Shown here in pieces: positions 52,430 to 60,093 of a stretch of 64,000 nt of DNA. Position numbers and translations under genes: made by a program. The notes under the pieces are model-generated. The model made no database searches, had not been told where the DNA came from, and worked only from the letters and a program-made list of their open reading frames with translations. Source of the DNA: Prorocentrum cordatum (taxonomy: Eukaryota; Sar; Dinophyceae; Prorocentrales; Prorocentraceae); the NCBI GenBank assembly GCA_963575745.1, contig CAUYUJ010007413.1:10001-74000 (forward strand), read 5' to 3'. Numbering within the stretch: the stretch's first letter is position 1; each line of letters opens with the position of its first letter.

Positions 52430-53280
52430 TCGCCGAGATTGAGGGACCACCGATCACCGAGATTTCTCGCTGCGGCCCCTGAGATTTCGCTATTCTGTTG
52501 CCCCTCCGCCTCTTTACATTCTGATCCCTGAGAGCTCGCTTTTCGGTGACCTTGGAACCTAGGCCGGTTCCTGCTAGCTTGCTCCTGGGATTTCATTACT
52601 GCAGATTCCAGGGAGTCGTGGCAAGGGACGGGGGTTCACAAGGATTTGTGAGAGAGACTTGGGCCCTGAAGAACTGCGCCATAATCGGGTCGAAAGCATG
52701 CCGATTCCCTGTGAGACCTAACACAAATACGAGAGAATATTCTCGGCCATCTCCCAGGAACCTCCCTGTTGGAGGGAACACCTATCGCCGAGATTTCTCG
52801 CTACGGCGCTGCCTGAGCGCCTGAGCATCGGCCATTGTGGGCCATTCTCGGCCATTCTCTGCCAGTGCCCAGCAATCTCCGCGTTTGAACGAGCACCGAT
52901 CGCTGAGATTTTTCGTTGAAAATCTATGCGAAAAAATGCGTGTCCTCTCACTGTTCTCATCCTCTGCCTCTGCCTCGTTTGATTCCTTTCAGGTGTGTCC
53001 CTGGGATCTCGCTTTTCTTGGGCCTTGGTTTCTTGGCCGGTTCCTGTGAGTTTGCTTTCGGTGCTTCGTTCAATCTCGGTTTCATTATGGACTCTCTTTC
53101 TACTTGGCTCTCTCGGGTTTGGTAGTCGCGCGGGCTCTTGGGATTTCCCTACTGCTGTGTCCAGGGAGTCGCGACCAGGGACGGAGGCTCGCATCGATGT
53201 GTGAGAGAGGCTTGTGTCCATAAGAACTGTGCCATAATCGGGCCCAAGACATTGCGATTCCCTGCCGGTTGTCCGTAGCC
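52430..53280 (+). repeat. dispersed repeat X, copies 2 and 3 in tandem
   Basis: Copy 2 (52430-52720) and copy 3 (52780-53280) share, among others, GAGATTTCTCGCT, CCAGGGAGTCG, GACGGGGGTTCAC/GACGGAGGCTCGC, TGTGAGAGAG and ACTGYGCCATAATCGGG. The left end of copy 3 includes GCCTGAGCGCCTGAGCATC as in copy 1. Not coding. Confidence 0.8.
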
Positions 53281-53390
53281 ATTGTGGCCCATCAGAGGTA
53301 GGAGATCAATTTTCGCATCCGTTCCCCAGGAATCTCCCTGTTGCTGTGAGTTGTCTCCGCCTACCATTTCTGCAGTGAGCTTAGCTCGGC
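53273..53390 (+). promoter_or_regulatory. spliced-leader-like sequence and leader motifs, copy F
   Basis: CCGTAGCCATTGTGGCCCA (53273-53291) agrees with the leader over its 5' part, including CCGTAGCCATT. Leader motifs follow at 53346 (GTGAGTTGTCTCCGCC, diverged) and 53375-53390 (GTGAGCTTAGCTCGGC), again as a pair. ATG 53420 opens the next ORF 30 bp later. Confidence 0.65.
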
Positions 53391-53419
53391 ACAGACGCAC
53401 TCACTCGACCTCGCGCGCG

Positions 53420-54160
53420 ATGCTTACTCGTAGTGGCGAGGAACAGCGGAGTGATTGGGATCGTGCTTTCCGTCGTGCACGCCGCGACTCCCCTCCTCGC
53501 AGCCGCTCCGATGATCGTACGCGCCCACGGGGCGTGAAGCCCGACATCGATGACGTGCTTGCTCAAGAATTATACCTATGGAAGGCGGATCCTAACCCTT
53601 GGAACTTCTGGGAGTGGCGCTCTAAGACTGGGCGTTCGAAAGCAGGTGGCGCATCCCGTAGCTCTGCACCTGCTGGTGCCAGGAGCTCTTCCCCGCGGAG
53701 GGGCCGATCCACCAGCATACCGCGGAGACGCATCCAGAGCAGGGCGCGCAATCGCAGCCGCAGCAAGAGCATCCCGAGAGTACGTGGATATCTGTTGTCG
53801 AGTCGCCCGCGTTCCAGGACGCACACGATGTGCCCAGACAAGCCCGATGGGCGCTTCAGCAGCACCAAGAGCGTGACGGGACGTGAGCAGGGAGCTCGGA
53901 CACTCCACCGTCAACAGGGTCTTGACGAAATCTCAGAGGCTTCCACTGATCGGGCTGATGACGTGGATGGCGCGCAGGCCCACAGGGATAGCAGTTCGCC
54001 ACCTGCGCCTGGTCCTGCACCTACCAGGGAAGAGAGCCACGCGTTTCTGGACGCCCGTATGACTTTGTTGGAGGAACACGTACGGCATTGGGCTCTGATA
54101 GTGTATGCTCTTTATTGCACGACTGCCGAACGCATTATTTTCCATTATGATTCTGGGTAG
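53420..54160 (+). CDS. Arg/Ser-rich protein of unknown function
   Basis: A 246-codon frame (the open frame itself extends upstream to 53282). I prefer ATG 53420 because it follows the leader motif at the same distance as in copy C. Residues 1-55 contain an acidic/Trp-rich segment (LYLWKADPNPWNFWEWR), 65-135 an Arg/Ser-rich stretch (ARSSSPRRGRSTSIPRRR), 180-215 a Ser/Pro segment, and the last 40 residues are hydrophobic. The Arg/Ser composition resembles nucleic-acid- or splicing-associated proteins but there is no RRM or other domain. I cannot name it. Confidence 0.45.
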   Translation: MLTRSGEEQRSDWDRAFRRARRDSPPRSRSDDRTRPRGVKPDIDDVLAQELYLWKADPNPWNFWEWRSKTGRSKAGGASRSSAPAGARSSSPRRGRSTSIPRRRIQSRARNRSRSKSIPRVRGYLLSSRPRSRTHTMCPDKPDGRFSSTKSVTGREQGARTLHRQQGLDEISEASTDRADDVDGAQAHRDSSSPPAPGPAPTREESHAFLDARMTLLEEHVRHWALIVYALYCTTAERIIFHYDSG

Positions 54161-54199
54161 AGCGAGTCGGGACACGGGATGTTGCCTCAACTCAGTGTC

Positions 54200-54430
54200 C
54201 GTTCGTGGATTATTTGGTGCTGGTTTCTATATTATGTAATGGTGCTGGTTATTTTGCTCAGGTGATGTTGTTGATTACTGTGCTCGCCGTTATTGTCTTT
54301 CATTCTCGGCTATTGCTGGGTTCCTTTGGGTGTGCGGCAGTGGGCTGCGATGGTGCATGGTCTCTCGTCCAGTCCTGGGATTACCTTGTGATACACCGCT
54401 GCATCAGTAATGGGTGGTATCGTTACTTTG
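54200..54430 (+). repeat. element 3' tail, second copy
   Basis: Matches 48340-48460 (TATATTATGTAATGGTGCTGG, then GGGATTACCTTGTGATACA at 54379-54397). It follows the Arg/Ser-rich ORF as the first copy follows the RPA ORF. Confidence 0.65.
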
Positions 54431-54514
54431 CCACACTGGGAGATCAGGCAGTTTTATCCGTGGGTGTGGCCGCCACCACGGTGCAGTGGATTTGTTTCGG
54501 TGGTCTCCTCTTGG

Positions 54515-54650
54515 TGTGAGTATTGCGGGTCTCCCCTCCTGGTCAGAGCCGTTCGGGCTCCCCCTCGATGTGCGAGTCGTTCGGCGAGGGGCCTGAACGA
54601 CTCACGCAAGGAGAAGCCCGAACGCTTCGCCCCAGGGCGAGGGGCCCCAA
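54515..54650. repeat. minisatellite M1 foldback
   Basis: A forward unit (GTGCGAGTCGTTCGG near 54569) is joined through CGAGGGG to inverted units (CCTGAACGACTCACGC near 54591, then GCCCGAACGCTTCGCC). This is an inverted junction of the array, capable of a hairpin. Confidence 0.7.
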
Positions 54651-55011
54651 CTACTCACACCATCAGCATTCTGATCCAGCACGTGCACACTCTGAGTTTC
54701 GTAATTCTTCAGATCTGTTCAAGGGGACCGATCTGGGAGGCAGGTTTCTCCTTCTGCTGCTCCTCCACCTCTCCCTCCTAACCTGCCGTTCGCTGCCCAC
54801 GTCCGGCTTCGTGGGCCAACTTGCCTGTCAGGTGCAGCTCAGAGCTGCGAGCCTGACCAGGGTAGTGACTTGTGCCGCGTGCGCACTGCAGAACTGGTCG
54901 GGAAAGATCGCTGGATCGTCGACGGCGTCGTCCATGGAATTGTCGTCGTCGAAGTCGTCGTTGTCATCGTGAGCATGGACCTTGTCGTCGTCGTCGTCGT
55001 TGCCGCCATCA
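54651..55011. other. no gene recognised
   Basis: A GTCGTCGTCG-type trinucleotide stretch lies near 54915-55005. The rest has no recognisable sense. Confidence 0.5.
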
Positions 55012-55385
55012 TCTGTGAGTCGTTCCGGCTCCTCGTGATGTGAGTCGTTGGGGCTCCTCGTCCTTCGTGATATGAGTCCCTCGGGCTCCTCCTTGTGTGC
55101 GAGTCGTTCGGGCTCCTCGTGGTGTGAGCCGTTCCAACCCCTCATTCCGGAGTGAGTTGTTGAGGCTCCTCCTTCTGTGAGGGTCGTTCGGGCTCCACGT
55201 GGTGTGAGTCGTTCGGGCCCCTGGTCCTGGCGTGAGTCGTTTGGGCGCCTCCTTGCGTGTGAGTCGGTCGGGCTCCTCGAGGTGTGATTCGGGCAGTGTG
55301 TCCTGGGGTGAGTCGTTCGGGCCTCTCCCTGTGTCAGAGTCGTTCGGGCTCGTTGTGGTGCGAGTCGTTCGGGCGGGTTCTTGTG
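55012..55385 (+). repeat. minisatellite M1, fifth array
   Basis: About 12 units of GTGAGTCGTTCGGGC, with more divergent ends than the other arrays. Confidence 0.9.
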
Positions 55386-55398
55386 TGTGGGTGTGAAA

Positions 55399-55569
55399 GC
55401 GCTGTGCCAGCGCGTATTGTACGTTGCTGTAATGTCTGAATCTCATTTCGAAGTTGCTCTGTGCTGCGTGGAGGCCTGCCTGGAAGAACTAGACAAATTC
55501 GAGCTGCTCAGGGAGCGCCAGACAGAGCTAATGCAGGAGTTCGGTTTTCTGTGCGTCGCAGATATGTGA
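55399..55569 (+). pseudogene. palindrome and OTU-tail remnant
   Basis: GCGCTGTGCCAGCGC (55399-55413) repeats the palindrome of 29536. It is followed by GAAGTTGCTCTGTGCTGCGTGG and CGAGCTGCTCAGGGAGCGC, which correspond to 57090-57160 of the OTU ORF (residues RCVEACREEVHKFEVHREC). The remnant ends GTCGCAGATATGTGAC, just before the next minisatellite array. Confidence 0.7.
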
Positions 55570-56060
55570 CTCGTTCCGGCTCCTCGTGGTGTGAGTCGTT
55601 GGGGCTGTTCTTCCTTCCTGCTGTGAGTCTTTCGGGCCCCTCCTTGTGTGTGAGTCGTTCGAGCTCCTCGTCATGTGAGTCGTTCTGGCCCTTCGTCCTG
55701 GTGTGAGTCGTTCGGGCCCCTCCTTGTGTGTGAGTCGTTCCGGCTCCTCGTGGTGTGAGTCGTTGGGGTCCCTCGTCCTTCGTGGTGGGAATGCTTCGGG
55801 CCCTGCCATGTGTGTAGTCGTTCGGGCTCCTCGTGGTGTGGGTCGTTCGGGCCCCTCGTATTGGTGTAAGTCGTTCGGGCCCCTCCCTGTGTGGGACTCG
55901 TTCGGGCTCCTCGTGGTGTGAGTCGTTCGGGCCCCTCGTCCTGGTGTGAGTCGTTCGGGCTCCTCCTGGTGTGTGAGTCGTTCGGGCTCCTCGCTGTGTG
56001 AGTCGTTCGGGCTCCTGGTCCTGGTGTGAGTCGTTCGGGCGCCTCCTTGTGTGTGTGTGT
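55570..56060 (+). repeat. minisatellite M1, sixth array
   Basis: About 16 units of GTGAGTCGTTCGGGC, ending in a short (TG)n run at 56047-56071. Confidence 0.92.
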
Positions 56061-56340
56061 GTGTGTGTGTGAAAACGGTGTACCAGCGCGTATTGAATCT
56101 GCTGTAATGGCAAGGTCTTGTAGCCCCGCTAGTGAGCCCCACGCGACTCCATGCAGACGAGATATGTGCGAGAATAAACGAAACTCTGCCCGCTCTCCAC
56201 AAACATGAAGAGACGTTTGCCGTGACCAATCTCCACAGGTGACCCCGTGTGACATTGGAATCTAAACTTGCGGTAACCGCGTTATCTGTGGAGGTAACGA
56301 GCATAGCTCACCCAGTCTTACAGAAAGCATACTAAACACT
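56061..56340 (+). repeat. decayed palindrome block
   Basis: AACGGTGTACCAGCGC (56073) is a broken version of the palindrome. GCTAGTGAGCCCCACGCGACTCCATG and CACAGGTGACCCC match the blocks at 29590-29700 and 32970-33090. Confidence 0.65.
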
Positions 56341-56580
56341 ATGCGTATTCTACATCCACTGGTGAGCACGATGCCAACCGAGCTGCTGGCCTGAGCCCCC
56401 GCCCCCCTGCACTGCCCTGGTGCGTTCTAGTATCTTGGTCGGTTCGTGTTATCTCGTCTTCGCTGTTTCCTGGGAGTCGAGACAAGAGACTCGGGTCCTC
56501 AAGGGGGTCTGACAAAGGCTATGGTCCACAAGGGTTTTGGCATCAGAGGGTCGAAGGCGTTACGATTCCGTAGCGATTTT
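56341..56580 (+). repeat. dispersed repeat X, copy 4 (partial)
   Basis: TATCTTGGTCGGTTCGTGTTATCTCG and GAGTCGAGACAAGAGACTCGGGT correspond to copies 1-3; only the right half is present. The left 70 bases are unique. Confidence 0.6.
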
Positions 56581-56668
56581 CCGTAGTCATCCTGGGGCAA
56601 GTCAAGTTGGCCTAAGCCAGTCTCGGCCAGTGCCCATCAATTTGCCTGTGCAGTGAGTTTAGCTCCGC
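56581..56668 (+). promoter_or_regulatory. spliced-leader-like sequence and leader motif of the Rep/Hel element
   Basis: CCGTAGTCATCCTGGGGCAAG (56581-56601) agrees with the spliced leader at 16 of 21 positions, including both ends. The leader motif GTGAGTTTAGCTCCGC is at 56653-56668, followed by GCACGGACGCTCTTC as in copies D and E. The first ATG of the element is at 56720. Confidence 0.66.
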
Positions 56669-56719
56669 ACGGACGCTCTTCTTCCCAATACCTGAGGGCG
56701 TGCAGCAGAGTTCACAGAG

Positions 56720-57223
56720 ATGCCAGTCGTGGATTTACGTGAGGTTTACGCGCCCTTGCCCCGAGCGGTGCGAGAATTGCAGGGGATGCTGATGGAAACG
56801 ATGCCTACGGCTGGAGACGGCGCGTGCGCCATTCATTCTGTGTGGGGCGAGTGGGAGTGGGGTGAGCTGGTCAAGCGCGACGCTCGCTCGTTTCTCCGCG
56901 AAGCATTCGGTCCCACCGCTGACATCTTCAAATCGAGGCTGTCGTCCGAGGAGCTGCTGGGCGACATGGAATGGGCACTCTGGGATTTGATCCAACCCTT
57001 TGCGAAGCAGTCGAACCCCTTCGGTGCTCCGCTGCACGCGGGAGATAACGAAGGTCAGCACGTGCGGCACTGCCTTCTGGAATCTTATTTCGACGTTTCT
57101 CAGCGCTGCGTTGAAGCATGCCGGGAAGAAGTGCATAAGTTTGAAGTGCACAGGGAGTGTAAAACAAGGATAATGCAAGAGTTTGGTTCTCTCTGCGTCG
57201 AAGATTTGGAGGATGTTTCATAA
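56720..57223 (+). CDS. OTU-like cysteine protease, N-terminal half
   Basis: A 167-codon frame. Residues 32-40 (GDGACAIHS) match the OTU active-site block with Asp33 and Cys36, followed by helices and an acidic segment. OTU proteases remove ubiquitin. The catalytic His is not in this frame but in the next one. The frame ends in TAATG: its stop shares one base with the next start at 57223. The last 40 residues (RCVEACREEVHKFEV... CKTRIMQEFGSLCVEDL) occur as remnants beside minisatellite arrays at 32.0, 38.9, 39.3, 48.9 and 55.4 kb, showing this half of the gene was often copied. Confidence 0.68.
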   Translation: MPVVDLREVYAPLPRAVRELQGMLMETMPTAGDGACAIHSVWGEWEWGELVKRDARSFLREAFGPTADIFKSRLSSEELLGDMEWALWDLIQPFAKQSNPFGAPLHAGDNEGQHVRHCLLESYFDVSQRCVEACREEVHKFEVHRECKTRIMQEFGSLCVEDLEDVS

Positions 57224-60093
57224 TGCCTTTGATGCGATCCCTGGGCTTGTTAGATAAGTACACGGCAGAAGCATCTGATGAGTTCTGTGGAGGACGCCGC
57301 CTGAGCAAGTATGAAGCGCTGTTCGCGGGAACCGCTGGCGCTCGAGAGTGGCACAGACGTGTCGTTGAGGATGCATGCCTTCAGAACTCATTCGATTTGT
57401 TTTTCAGTAAGATCCACGACGTGGTTGACGGCCTCGATTTCGACGGTGGCGTCGACCTGGAACCTATAACGGCTTTCGCAGAGTTTGTGGACAAGGCCAG
57501 GGAGTGCAACTACCAATCTGCCGGGCTGCCCGCCAATTTCTTCAATGCCGTGTACCCTGCCTATCTGGAAGCCATGAGTACGTGCGCAGATTATTATCTC
57601 AGCGACATCGAGCTGCTTGCGCTGGCGCGTTGCAAGAGGCAGAATGTAGTTATTTTCGTACACTGCTCTTCGAGGCACGAGTTGACATACGCACGTTCGC
57701 ACGTCGGAGACCCGAGCCTGCCAGCGGTGGCCACGCCCCTTCGAGATAACGGCGGGCAGGGTGCCGTCCGAACACATTTCGAGCGGCTGCGAGTATGCCC
57801 GCAAGAGCAGTTGCCTGGGCGGGGAAGAAGCCCGGGCGGCGATGGCTCCACTGAAGATGATGGGCACAGAGAGGCGAAGCGCCTGAGAACCCAGAGTGAC
57901 AGAGTCCCGGCACGCCCCCCCGCCGAAGAGAGGAACGGCGGAGACGGGAACGATGGAGCGGCGGGGCAGGCGACGCGGCAGGATGATGGGAGTGCCGTGG
58001 CCAAGCGAGCCAGGACAGGCGAGGAAGTCAAGCGAGAGCAGCACGGCCAGAGTAACGAGTGCGCCCCGCTGCCGCCGCCGCCGCCTGGGGTGCGCGCTGG
58101 GCGGCGCGCGATTGGCGCAAGCTCTGCATTGCATTTGAAGCAGGCTTTCGAGATGCATAGTGGATGTGACGCCAGTTGCGACGACCACGTCAATGCTGCG
58201 GAGAGCCAAGGCGCAGCCTCGGCAATGCCGGCTGTCGCCGCGAGGGAAGGAGGTCAGTGCGTCACGGACGTGCTCGATTTCTTGGGGTTCCAGCTCCCAG
58301 GCAATGCAGGAACGCCGGCGGTCGAGGCAACTGACAAAGACAAAGGCTTCGCTTCGGAGTCAAGCGAAGGTGCCGGCGAGGAGTCTGAAAGCGAAGGGGG
58401 CGACGGCGTGGAGGAGCAATATTTTGCAGTTCGCGCCAATGCTGAGCAGGTTGGTGGAGCGCCTGTGGAAATGGATGTGATTGATGGTCGCTGCCGAGAA
58501 TTACGTAAACTCATGCGAGAACGGCCCACGCTGCCGCTGAGAGCTGACGGCGCAAGCTTGACAGTGGCCGACCTGGAAGCTGGTGTGAAATTGCCGTTGT
58601 ACCCGTGTCCTTTCCAGAACACCCAGAGCGGGTCTTGCCGTTTTCGCACAAATGACAGAACAGTTTTCCTGCATCATATTGCTGGGGGCGCCATGGATCG
58701 CACGCATGCCAGTATGATACGTGAGATTTGCAACAGCGACATTCCCTGGATGACGAATTTGGACTACGTATACGGGGCCATGGCCGCTGCCGAACTGGAG
58801 CGGTGGCCAATGTTGGGTCTGTCGACAACTCGGCGAGCGCTGAACCTGCTCGCTCTGCGGTACAACGGCGAGACGACGAGATGTCTGGCCTGCTTCATAT
58901 GCGGCCAACTTCGCACGACGTGCGCAGGGTACCCGCCAGTAGATCTGGAGTCGAGTTCCATTTCCTTCGCGTCTGGCAACGTCGAGGTTAGATATTGGAA
59001 AGAGGTGGCTTTTCAGGACGTTGAAAGGGCATTCCCTGGGACGCTGCTTAATAATTGCGGGTTCGATCTATGGCAGAAGCGGTATGTGGATCGGGACGTG
59101 GAGACAAGCAAGGCGCACCCGTGGAGAGGACAAAAGCTGTTAAGTGAACCCTTGAGCACCTGTCTCGAAAACCAAGAGCGCCACGTGTCTCGGTGGGCCG
59201 TCCAGTTTAGCTTCGAAGGCAGATCAAGGAAGTTATTCGGATGTACTGAGGACGTCAGATGTCCCGCGTGTCCCGACAGACATTCGGAGGATTGGGAGAC
59301 GCCGCCGTTCTGTAGGAAACTGTGCCCGCAGTGCGAGGTGCCAGTATGCCGCGACTGCACGGGGAAACTCAGGGATCACGAGGTGGTATCTTCGTTTTTC
59401 GACGGCGGGACCATCCCCATGAGCTTAGCGAACGACCATTACTACGGCCACGTGAGTCGATACATTGTGGATAACGACGTCACGTGGCTGGAGTGCGCGG
59501 TGTGCTGCACGGTGTGGAGTACTATGTTGGTGTATTACCTGGAGGCCCCGTATGGCAACCTCATCGACGCGCCGCTCGGCAAGCCGGAAGCCAGAACGCA
59601 GGTGAAGGGCAATCTCTTCAGCTTCTCCATGCCCTGGGACGACATCGAGAGATGTTGTCGCGAAGCCTCTCAGCACGCCGAGGCGATCCGCGGGGACCGG
59701 CTGAAGTTGTTGCAGGATGCTCTCGGAGTGCCACATTCGGAGGAAACGTTGGCGATGCTGGTGAACGCGCGCATCAAAGGGGGCAGCAAAGACCTGGCGC
59801 AGCACCTGAAAGGGCTGACGTTGCGCATCCCCGTAATGCAAAAATTGATGGAGATCATGCGCGACAGCGGCTATCCAGGGCATGGCAACAACGGCCTGAA
59901 CTCATTCGACAGAGTGGCAACCCGCCTCCACGAAAGATTTTCTCATAAATACGCAGAGAAATACGGGGAGGCGAAGTTCATCCCGCAGGCAGTGCAGGAT
60001 GCGGTACAACAGGTACAGATTCCATCGTTCAAGACAAAGTGGCGACGCCTCCAGAGCCGGCAAGACGGGTGCAGGATTTCGTCTCTGCGTTGA
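57223..60093 (+). CDS. OTU C-terminal half and Helitron N-terminal zinc region
   Basis: A 956-codon frame. Residues ~115-190 complete the OTU fold: a strand VVIFVHCSS, then GAVRTHFERL with His185 in the place of the catalytic His. Residues ~200-450 are disordered, acidic and Ser/Gly/Glu-rich with nuclear-type basic patches. Then come zinc-site candidates: CPFQNTQSGSCRF...LHHI (~460-485), CLACFICG (~547-554), and a six-Cys cluster CPAC...CPQC...CRDC (~680-710). MSLANDHYYGHVSRYIV and VTWLECAVCCTVW (~725-765) resemble the start of many Helitron transposases. Its end overlaps the Rep frame by 55 bp in another frame. Confidence 0.65.
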   Translation: MPLMRSLGLLDKYTAEASDEFCGGRRLSKYEALFAGTAGAREWHRRVVEDACLQNSFDLFFSKIHDVVDGLDFDGGVDLEPITAFAEFVDKARECNYQSAGLPANFFNAVYPAYLEAMSTCADYYLSDIELLALARCKRQNVVIFVHCSSRHELTYARSHVGDPSLPAVATPLRDNGGQGAVRTHFERLRVCPQEQLPGRGRSPGGDGSTEDDGHREAKRLRTQSDRVPARPPAEERNGGDGNDGAAGQATRQDDGSAVAKRARTGEEVKREQHGQSNECAPLPPPPPGVRAGRRAIGASSALHLKQAFEMHSGCDASCDDHVNAAESQGAASAMPAVAAREGGQCVTDVLDFLGFQLPGNAGTPAVEATDKDKGFASESSEGAGEESESEGGDGVEEQYFAVRANAEQVGGAPVEMDVIDGRCRELRKLMRERPTLPLRADGASLTVADLEAGVKLPLYPCPFQNTQSGSCRFRTNDRTVFLHHIAGGAMDRTHASMIREICNSDIPWMTNLDYVYGAMAAAELERWPMLGLSTTRRALNLLALRYNGETTRCLACFICGQLRTTCAGYPPVDLESSSISFASGNVEVRYWKEVAFQDVERAFPGTLLNNCGFDLWQKRYVDRDVETSKAHPWRGQKLLSEPLSTCLENQERHVSRWAVQFSFEGRSRKLFGCTEDVRCPACPDRHSEDWETPPFCRKLCPQCEVPVCRDCTGKLRDHEVVSSFFDGGTIPMSLANDHYYGHVSRYIVDNDVTWLECAVCCTVWSTMLVYYLEAPYGNLIDAPLGKPEARTQVKGNLFSFSMPWDDIERCCREASQHAEAIRGDRLKLLQDALGVPHSEETLAMLVNARIKGGSKDLAQHLKGLTLRIPVMQKLMEIMRDSGYPGHGNNGLNSFDRVATRLHERFSHKYAEKYGEAKFIPQAVQDAVQQVQIPSFKTKWRRLQSRQDGCRISSLR

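Noticed and set aside
28605-56060. CRISPR-like regularly spaced arrays
   Set aside because: The units are contiguous and variable without unique spacers of constant length, and the genome is eukaryotic. These are minisatellites.
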